From assembly GCA_030629295.1 (NCBI GenBank), contig DAOVPH010000025.1:1-11791 (forward strand): a stretch of 11,791 nt of DNA. The letters run 5' to 3'. The stretch comes from Candidatus Latescibacterota bacterium (GTDB lineage Bacteria; Latescibacterota; MVCY01). Every line of letters starts with the position of its first letter. Within the stretch, counting starts at the first letter, position 1. Under the pieces are notes generated by a model. The model searched no databases. It saw only the letters and a program-made list of their open reading frames with translations, and was not told the origin of the DNA. This document shows positions 6,301-11,791 of the stretch, piece by piece. The translations under genes were made by a program, and so were the position numbers.

Positions 6301-7338
6301 TCACAAGGGCAGGCTAACCTCCTTACCGGTTTTTGCTGACTGGTAGATTGCCTGAATTAGCTCCACGGCTTTCCTGCCCTCTCGGCCATTTACTAAGGGT
6401 TCTCTGCCGGTCTTCACGGCGTCTACCATATCCTTAAGTTGCAGGTAATGTCCTTCGGTGCTGAAATTAGTGGGGTCTGCCTGACCTCCCGAAGCTTCCT
6501 TCTCAGGTGGAAATGGCAGCGGGATTTGCTCGCCATCTTTAAACTGCCAGGCGACCACCTGTTCCCCTTTAAGGATGACGCTGCCGTTTTCCCCATGTAT
6601 CTCTAAGCGGGAAGAAAATCCCGGGGAAATAGCAGTTGAACCTTCGATTACACCCAGGGCGCCGTTGGCAAATCGCAAGGTGGCCACAGCGAGGTCTTCT
6701 ACTTCAATTTTATGGGCTAAAGTGGCTATTTTAGCCGAAATAGACTCCACTGGCCCCATAATCCAGAGCAACAGGTCGATGGTGTGAACAGATTGATTCA
6801 TCAATGCTCCGCCGCCGTCGTATCTCCAGGTACCCCTCCAACCACCGCTATCGTAGTACTGCTGAGTGCGGTGCCATTTAATATAGGCATCTCCTAAGAT
6901 CGGTTTCCCCAGCTTGCCTTTTTCCATCGCCTCTTTCACCTTTCTGGCAGCGGGCAGAAACCTGTTTTGGAAGATTACCGCCAACTTCACTCCCGCCTTT
7001 TCGCAGGCCTCTATCATCTGGTCTATTCTTTCCAAGGTGACCTCTATCGGTTTCTCCACCACCACATGCTTGCCTGCCTCGGCTGCCTTCAGCACGATCT
7101 CTTTTCGCATCCCGCTGGGGGTCAAAATGCAGAGAACATCGACGTCTTCCCGTGCAAGCATCTGTTGGTAATCGGTGTACCAATCGGCCTGATATTTCTG
7201 GCCCATTTTTTGGGCGGCCTCCTCCACCACATCGGAGACGGCAACCAACTGCGCCCCGTCGATTTTGGCTACAGAATCAGCGTGCCAGGGGGCGATTGTG
7301 CCACAGCCGATTATGCCAAACCCGATTGTCCGCCCCAT
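6301..7338 (-). CDS. Gfo/Idh/MocA family oxidoreductase
   Basis: This is a 345-aa NAD(P)-dependent dehydrogenase of sugars or sugar derivatives, at the normal family length. The Rossmann motif GIIGCGTIA is at 8-16, followed by Asp36 (VAVSD) ending the second strand. The catalytic EKP motif is at 95-97 (VVVEKPI, Lys96). The active-site helix GGALMNQSVHTIDLLLW (176-192) carries His185. The GALMNQxxHTIDLL wording is like that of nucleotide-sugar 3-dehydrogenases of the WlbA/WbpB kind and related glycoside oxidoreductases, but that assignment is only suggestive. The ATG at 7338 has GAGGAGG upstream. It starts 13 nt after the stop of the 199-aa membrane protein, so it is part of the same transcript as the membrane gene cluster. 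It may modify a sugar used or built by that system, or may simply be a hitchhiking operon member. Confidence 0.93.
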   Translation of the reverse strand: MGRTIGFGIIGCGTIAPWHADSVAKIDGAQLVAVSDVVEEAAQKMGQKYQADWYTDYQQMLAREDVDVLCILTPSGMRKEIVLKAAEAGKHVVVEKPIEVTLERIDQMIEACEKAGVKLAVIFQNRFLPAARKVKEAMEKGKLGKPILGDAYIKWHRTQQYYDSGGWRGTWRYDGGGALMNQSVHTIDLLLWIMGPVESISAKIATLAHKIEVEDLAVATLRFANGALGVIEGSTAISPGFSSRLEIHGENGSVILKGEQVVAWQFKDGEQIPLPFPPEKEASGGQADPTNFSTEGHYLQLKDMVDAVKTGREPLVNGREGRKAVELIQAIYQSAKTGKEVSLPL

Positions 7339-7351
7339 AGAAATTGCCTCC

Positions 7352-7951
7352 TCAGTCTATCAACCTCAGCCAATCGCTGAGCAGAAAGTGCATTCTGCCG
7401 ATAAGCAGAGAGACCCTGGCCATAACCGTGTAGCCAAAAGAGGCACCGAAGGCGATCATCAGGAACCATATTCCCACCTTGGCGGTCTTGCCAAAGACCC
7501 CCTTGTGTTCCTTGGAGAAGAAAAAGTAAATTAGAGCGGTGAGTACCCCAACAATGATAAGGATATTATTGGGGGAGTTGAGAGGAAGCAGTGTCGCTCT
7601 GACCTGCTCCAAAGCATGTGACTGCAGATACGTGACGAGGAAGTACCCCGACGTCATCCCCACGGTGAATGCGATCGCCCAGCGGGAGAGCCAGCCGATC
7701 TTCGGTAAGACGCGGGTGAGCATCATAAGGCCCATGATCCCAGAGACGATATAGATATATCGCCCCTGGCTCACAGGCTCGATCATATTGGGGATAACCA
7801 CATTCCGCACCTCGTACACCACCCAATATCCCGCAGACACTCCCACAAATATGTGCTCGGCGAGTTTGTAAAATGGATTATCCTTATAGAGAAAGCTGAA
7901 GATAAATAAAGTCAGCGCAGCTGCGATCCATGCCCCTATTATTGTGGTCAT
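7352..7951 (-). CDS. Conserved polytopic membrane protein, function unknown
   Basis: This 199-aa protein has about six membrane-spanning segments, near residues 3-22, 31-49, 66-83, 91-109, 128-146 and 157-182. No catalytic motif is visible. The most distinctive stretch is NPFYKLAEHIFVGVSAGY (25-42) between helices 1 and 2, which I recall as conserved in unnamed bacterial membrane proteins. ATG at 7951 has AGGAGG at good spacing, 10 nt after the stop of the 278-aa gene, so the two are co-translated. It is the fifth visible member of the membrane cluster and probably a core membrane subunit. I cannot assign a function. Confidence 0.85.
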   Translation of the reverse strand: MTTIIGAWIAAALTLFIFSFLYKDNPFYKLAEHIFVGVSAGYWVVYEVRNVVIPNMIEPVSQGRYIYIVSGIMGLMMLTRVLPKIGWLSRWAIAFTVGMTSGYFLVTYLQSHALEQVRATLLPLNSPNNILIIVGVLTALIYFFFSKEHKGVFGKTAKVGIWFLMIAFGASFGYTVMARVSLLIGRMHFLLSDWLRLID

Positions 7952-7961
7952 CTCTTCCCTC

Positions 7962-8798
7962 CTATCCTTGTTTCCTTGATCTTCGTCTCTCGACGAAGAA
8001 AGTGATGTTTCCGATGAGGATAAGAATAATGATCACCGCGTGAGACAGGGCCTGGGAAGGCATGGCTTTGATGGCCGAGCCTGGATGTTTCACCAAGGCC
8101 TCATATTCCGCCGCTCCCATCAATCCACCCAGAAGGCCCACCAACTGCCCAGTCTGTAGATACGGATAAAAGGCCGGTGCACTTACAGCCGTACAACCGC
8201 CGCCCACCTTCTTTTGATACCGGGCCTGGGCGATCATAACCCAGTGGCGAATACCCGGGTCCCCGGCCGAGAGATCCACGATCATCTCGATCTCATCGAA
8301 GTTTTTGACCTTTTTCATGATGGGGAATTCTTCCACCGGCCTGCCTGCTTGATCCGTGGGAAAGATTGCCGGGATACTTGTCCCCATCGCCTGGATCACC
8401 ACGAGCCCACCCGCTTTGAAGCCCAGGTTGATGTAATCTACACCATACAGCTTGTGGAACTCATCCTCGGCGACGGTCTTGAAGGCATCTTGGGCGATGG
8501 ATGCCCCTTCGGGCCAGAGCGCCATAGCAATCACCTTCAGATCCTTTGAAAAAACATGTCGGAGTATGGCTAGAGTCATAGGATAGACCTCTGGCATTGT
8601 AGATGGACCATAGTCGAAGGCCATCAGCACATTTGATCCCGGCGGCAGACGGTCGATGGCATCGTAAAGGCCTTGCGCTGGCGGGCTTACGTGAATCCTG
8701 AGCTTGATGGGCACAAACAGCGGAATAAGAACCGAGAGGGCGATTAAGACGAAAATAGTACGCCGGTCAATGTTTTTCAATCTGTCAAACAGGTTCAT
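7962..8798 (-). CDS. Bitopic membrane protein with large non-cytoplasmic domain, function unknown
   Basis: This encodes 278 residues behind AAGGAGA. A basic N-terminus (LKNIDRR) precedes helix 1 at about 14-31; a second helix at about 251-268 is followed by ERRRSRKQG. By the positive-inside rule both ends are cytoplasmic and residues 32-250 are outside. That domain has the α/β look of a ligand- or nucleotide-like fold: alternating hydrophobic strands (NVLMAFDY, LKVIAMALW, GLVVIQAMG, IEMIVDLSAGD) separated by helices, and a GGGCTAVSAPAFYPY segment (199-213). It is not a known enzyme family to me. It sits between two polytopic membrane genes, 136 nt downstream of one and 10 nt upstream of the other. 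The neighbouring FN3 protein also has a domain between two helices ending in a small-residue-rich segment, so the two may be remotely related; this needs a profile comparison. Confidence 0.85.
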   Translation of the reverse strand: MNLFDRLKNIDRRTIFVLIALSVLIPLFVPIKLRIHVSPPAQGLYDAIDRLPPGSNVLMAFDYGPSTMPEVYPMTLAILRHVFSKDLKVIAMALWPEGASIAQDAFKTVAEDEFHKLYGVDYINLGFKAGGLVVIQAMGTSIPAIFPTDQAGRPVEEFPIMKKVKNFDEIEMIVDLSAGDPGIRHWVMIAQARYQKKVGGGCTAVSAPAFYPYLQTGQLVGLLGGLMGAAEYEALVKHPGSAIKAMPSQALSHAVIIILILIGNITFFVERRRSRKQG

Positions 8799-8878
8799 GA
8801 GATGTCTCCTTCGAAGGCAATTAGAAACCTATAGCTCGGAAGTCCAAGGTTTAAAAACGGGAATGTTCACCTTCCGGC

Positions 8879-8905
8879 CTTCTAACCTTGAGATCTTCCA
8901 ACCTT
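8879..8905. repeat. Short direct repeat CTTCNAACCTT
   Basis: CTTCTAACCTT (8879-8889) and CTTCCAACCTT (8895-8905) lie 16 bp apart within the 136-bp gap between two membrane-protein genes, with related CTTCCGG just before. Such AACCTTC-rich blocks recur in intergenic DNA of environmental bacteria. It splits an otherwise tightly packed operon and may be a small insertion. Confidence 0.4.
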
Positions 8906-8934
8906 TTCAAATTCTCAATAACCTCTTCCGAGGA

Positions 8935-9558
8935 TCATTCACCCCCACCCAAATAGGACCGCTCAATACCCAAAATAATTCTCAGGGAGATGGAAACGGT
9001 TCCCAAAGCGATCCCGATCATAATGGCCCGCTGTCCGGCCATGTTCGGAAAAGCCATGATCCAATTGGCAAGCATAGGGAATTGACGCCAAATGTATGAT
9101 CCCAAGGGGACCCGCCCCAGCATCACAAGGATTGCCGCTATGAGTAGAAGAGCTGCTTCGATCGTTCGAGCCCGGAAGGCCCGGTAGGAGGCTGAGGCAA
9201 TGAAAAAGGCCAACAAGGAGAACATCGTTGCGCCCAACGGCACAAACATATTCCGGAAGATAAAACCGAAGACGGTCTCTTGCTCCATCCCCCAGAAGAG
9301 TCCCGAGATTACTGTCACCGTAAACGTGATCAGCAGAACCGCGCTATATCCCCAGCCAGGCCTTTTTCTGCGAATCTTCTCCGCATTTACTTTAATGAGG
9401 TTAAGGGCCCCTAAGATTAGCGCAAAGGCGACGATCACGATGAACCATTGGTTAAAGAGGTTCTGAAGTCCTCCAAACGGCTGACGAGGGATAAAGTAGG
9501 AAATGATCATCAGCATTCCAGCAACAAAAGTGATTACCAAGGGTACCTGACGACGCAT
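8935..9558 (-). CDS. Conserved polytopic membrane protein, function unknown
   Basis: This 207-aa protein has six or seven predicted helices, near 5-23, 36-55, 71-89, 103-123, 133-149, possibly 162-175, and 177-197. A basic cytoplasmic loop EKIRRKRPGW lies at 60-69. The C-terminus IILGIERSYLGGGE (194-207) follows the last helix and looks like a conserved cytoplasmic tail. ATG at 9558 follows a full AAAGGAGGTGA, 19 nt after the stop of the FN3-domain protein. No enzyme or transporter signature is visible. Position and spacing make it a likely integral partner of the FN3 protein and of the 278-aa protein. Confidence 0.85.
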   Translation of the reverse strand: MRRQVPLVITFVAGMLMIISYFIPRQPFGGLQNLFNQWFIVIVAFALILGALNLIKVNAEKIRRKRPGWGYSAVLLITFTVTVISGLFWGMEQETVFGFIFRNMFVPLGATMFSLLAFFIASASYRAFRARTIEAALLLIAAILVMLGRVPLGSYIWRQFPMLANWIMAFPNMAGQRAIMIGIALGTVSISLRIILGIERSYLGGGE

Positions 9559-9577
9559 AAGTCACCTCCTTTTGAAG

Positions 9578-10741
9578 TTACCATGTTACAAGCCAACCGG
9601 TAAGGAAATGAAGACCGAGGGTTTCGAGGATGGCTCCGAGGGCGATAAAGGCCATGAAAACGGCCTTGCCCCAATCCTGTCCTTTCAAACTTCCCAGCAA
9701 GCGGGGTTCACCGGAAAGATAAGCACTGGCGGCAAATAACTCCTCCCCGATCAAAGTATAATCGCAGGCCACAACGAAGAACGGCAACTGGGCGGGCATA
9801 GCCGTCCCCGCGATCTGAATGGCCCCAATAGACGAGCCTGTTTCTGCTAAGATAAGGGATTCTGCATAGAAAGCACCTAAGTAAAGAATCGTCCCGGGCC
9901 TTTGCCGCAGCATGATCCCATTCACAGCAGCCGCATAGCCAAACTGCGCCATGGTGATAAAGGGTATATTGTCGGAATTGTAGGCGTCGGGACGGCCGGC
10001 TTCTATATACGCCTGTTTCACGACTTCCTGGGCCATCGTAAAGGCGATGGGCATTTTTGAGGGCACAAGCAGCGGGATGTCGTATTGTGCCACCATTTTT
10101 GCCACTCGACTCAAGATCGCCATGCTCGCAATGGTCTGGATATCGTCCATATCCAGAATACCAGGTATATAGAGGACCGGCTTGCCCATCTCCGTGGCCC
10201 TGCCGATGCCCTCCTCGATGGCTTCCAATCCTGCCAGCGGGCGTATGAAAAGCTTCTCGCCTCTTTTGGCCCTTTCTATGAACCAGAGGATCAGGAAGGA
10301 GAATAGAACAACACTGATCAACATATTGGTCCGACGCCGGTTGAACCACTGGGGACTTGCGACAGCAGGGATCGTTTCCTCAGAAAGGGTGGAGGATTCC
10401 CTGTCTCTTGCCGCAACCCGATAATAGTAGGTTACCCGGTCCACAGCAGAGGTGTCCACATAGTTTGTTGCACCGAGCGAGGCCGTACCAATAGGACCAT
10501 AACCAGTCTCCTGAGCCATCGAGCGAAGGATCTCGTAGCCGAGCACATCGTTCTCTCCCGCGCCATCGTCGGCGGACTTCTTCCAGGTGATAGTTATGGT
10601 GCCACCGGCATCATTGGGGTTGTCAAAGGCCTTAACTTCGGTAGGCGGAGCGGGTGGGGCGTTCTGTTGGGCGGCCGTGCTTACTCCAAAGAAAAAAACT
10701 ATAGACAAAAATAGTAAAAAAACTGCTCTCCTTTGGTTCAT
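9578..10741 (-). CDS. FN3-domain membrane protein with conserved C-terminal domain (DUF6754-like)
   Basis: This encodes 387 residues from an ATG at 10741 behind GGGAGGGGG; an ATG 14 codons upstream lacks such a site. Order of parts: signal peptide 1-26 (hydrophobic 7-20, then STAAQQ); a Pro-rich linker; one fibronectin type III domain at about 31-128 (PPTEVKAFD, ITITWKKS, GYEILRS, YYYRVAARD); a membrane helix at 138-155 flanked by NRRR and ERAKRGEK; a conserved domain at about 160-350 (MGKPVLYIPGILDMDDIQT, MAQFGYAAAVNG, ILYLGAFYAES, FFVVACDYTLIGEEL); and a last helix at 358-378. FN3 should face outside. The conserved domain matches what I remember as DUF6754, named from memory only. The FN3 part probably binds an external partner or glycan, but its role is unknown. 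It is followed after 19 nt by a polytopic gene. Confidence 0.87.
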   Translation of the reverse strand: MNQRRAVFLLFLSIVFFFGVSTAAQQNAPPAPPTEVKAFDNPNDAGGTITITWKKSADDGAGENDVLGYEILRSMAQETGYGPIGTASLGATNYVDTSAVDRVTYYYRVAARDRESSTLSEETIPAVASPQWFNRRRTNMLISVVLFSFLILWFIERAKRGEKLFIRPLAGLEAIEEGIGRATEMGKPVLYIPGILDMDDIQTIASMAILSRVAKMVAQYDIPLLVPSKMPIAFTMAQEVVKQAYIEAGRPDAYNSDNIPFITMAQFGYAAAVNGIMLRQRPGTILYLGAFYAESLILAETGSSIGAIQIAGTAMPAQLPFFVVACDYTLIGEELFAASAYLSGEPRLLGSLKGQDWGKAVFMAFIALGAILETLGLHFLTGWLVTW

Positions 10742-10818
10742 ATCCCCCTCCCTTAGTTTAGAGTTTCTTAGTAAGGTATTCATTTACAAGTTCAAATTAC
10801 AAAAGAGATAAGCACAAT

Positions 10819-11791
10819 TTATTCAATCATCTCCACATTGGCCCGAGGCAAGATCACCCTTGTTCCCTTTTCCAGCTCCACTTCCACCACCCTGACCTTA
10901 GCCTCTGTCTCTATCTTTTGCAGCTCTGAAGGCAAGGAGGCTACTTTACCCAGAGCGCCAAAATAGGGTTCTCTTATAATCCGCACTTGGGTGCCGATTT
11001 CCAACCCTCCGCTCTCTTGTTGTCCCTCGGCCCCTGTCATCTCTGAGTCTAAGGGGATGATCACTTCGGGTCTCATCACCCCCGCCCTGATCTGGGTAGC
11101 GCCGTTTATCGATGCCCGCTGGCCGGAGTACTGGACTAACAGCCGAAAGGTCTTCTCTGCCATCTCCATTCGGCCAAATCCCTCAGTTGTAATCAGGGTT
11201 ATCCCTTTTTCCTCTGAGCCGGTGATAGCAACTCCTATATCGTAGCCCAGAAACTTCCTCAGGTCTCTGTCATCTATTCCTCCCACCACCACTCCCTTTA
11301 CCCCCATTTCGGCTGCCTTTCGGAGGGCCTCGGCAGTCACCAGTGCCCCTGCCACTAACACCTTACCTCGATATGAACTGTCTATTTCTTCCGGCGAGAG
11401 GACATCGGAGGGCTTGTCGGCCACTTGAAGGACCTCACCCCTCGTCTCCCCTCCTATTCCAAATATACCTTGGATGAAAACACCTGTTGTCTCCACGGCG
11501 CACCCCTCGGCCTCGAACAGCTCCACTACCCTGCCATCTATGTAGGCATCTATTTGAACGGACCGGGGAGGTTCTCGCAATATGACCTGCCCAGTAACAG
11601 AGGAGATACTCTCGATAGAACCAGAGACAGGCGCCTTTACCGTAGAAGAGAAAAGTCCAAAGAAGCTTTTGGTCTGAGCGATCACTTCATCTTTCTCCAT
11701 TGGCTCTCCCAGCTTCTTCAGCATACATTTTTCCACATCCTCGGGGGGCACACCCAGAAGGCCAGCAACATTGAGGGTTTGAACATCTCCA
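10819..11791 (-). CDS. Barrel-sandwich plus KOW-like protein, N-terminus cut by window edge
   Basis: The frame is open to the right edge, giving the last 323 residues; a GTG at 11751 is an internal codon rather than the likely start. Visible residues 20-75 (KKLGEPMEKDEVIAQ, STVKAPVSGSIESIS) have the pattern of a biotinyl/lipoyl-like barrel-sandwich hybrid, as in membrane-fusion proteins, without an obvious DK-A/V lipoylation site. A middle region at 80-215 contains GVFIQGIFGIGGETRGEV, then GKVLVAGALVTAEALRKA and VKGVVVGGIDDRDLRKFLG, suggesting a nucleotide- or ligand-binding α/β fold. A C-terminal part at about 262-322 (IGTQVRIIREPYFGALGKV, ending GTRVILPRANVEMIE) resembles a KOW/SH3-like barrel. 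No membrane helix is visible in this part. Its stop is 77 nt before the FN3 gene start, so it is probably the next operon member upstream and an accessory of the same complex. Confidence 0.82.
   Translation of the reverse strand, partial: GDVQTLNVAGLLGVPPEDVEKCMLKKLGEPMEKDEVIAQTKSFFGLFSSTVKAPVSGSIESISSVTGQVILREPPRSVQIDAYIDGRVVELFEAEGCAVETTGVFIQGIFGIGGETRGEVLQVADKPSDVLSPEEIDSSYRGKVLVAGALVTAEALRKAAEMGVKGVVVGGIDDRDLRKFLGYDIGVAITGSEEKGITLITTEGFGRMEMAEKTFRLLVQYSGQRASINGATQIRAGVMRPEVIIPLDSEMTGAEGQQESGGLEIGTQVRIIREPYFGALGKVASLPSELQKIETEAKVRVVEVELEKGTRVILPRANVEMIE

Noticed and set aside
9708..10349. 213-codon minus-strand frame in a second reading frame
   Set aside because: It is an out-of-phase shadow of the FN3-domain gene, whose frame shows a signal peptide, an FN3 domain and membrane helices.
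10819..11751. GTG at 11751 as true start of the right-edge gene
   Set aside because: The same frame stays open with plausible protein sequence (TLNVAGLLGVPPEDVEK) to the window edge, and no ribosome binding site precedes the GTG.

Overview
The window is bacterial DNA of roughly even base composition in which every convincing gene lies on the minus strand, so transcription runs from high to low coordinates. Nearly all genes start behind good AGGAGG-type ribosome binding sites. Dispersed palindromic repeats of the kind common in uncultivated environmental bacteria sit between several transcription units. Several encoded families (the FN3-plus-conserved-domain membrane protein and the FVKFPW-type GNAT protein) are mostly known from poorly cultured lineages. 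I cannot name the phylum. No rRNA, tRNA, CRISPR array or intact insertion sequence was seen.

Right part (about 6301-11791): a tightly spaced set of genes. In transcription order they are: a protein running off the right edge, with a barrel-sandwich (lipoyl-like) region and a C-terminal KOW-like region; a 387-aa protein with signal peptide, FN3 domain, membrane helix and conserved domain (possibly DUF6754); a 207-aa polytopic protein; a 278-aa protein with a large domain between two membrane helices; a 199-aa polytopic protein; and a Gfo/Idh/MocA sugar dehydrogenase whose start lies 13 nt after the previous stop. The five membrane or accessory proteins look like one uncharacterised envelope complex, and this is the first candidate for an undescribed system.

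Middle part (about 4090-6300): a GNAT-family protein and a short-chain dehydrogenase, each separated from its neighbours by palindromic repeats. The GNAT gene has an in-frame TAA where the family normally has a Lys codon. Nine family-like codons and a second stop follow in the same frame, which suggests a nonsense mutation or readthrough.

Left part (1-4089): a 405-bp spacer holds three 15-bp motifs at an exact 78-bp period plus a degenerate fourth, and a terminator-like hairpin in the leader of the next operon. That operon encodes an ABC-2 exporter ATPase, a six-helix permease, an 83-aa peptide (basic N-terminus, Gly6-Trp-Gly-Gly-Trp hinge, hydrophobic C-terminus), a strong intercistronic hairpin, and a second larger permease running off the left edge. 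A small bacteriocin-like peptide encoded inside an exporter operon is the second candidate for an undescribed system.
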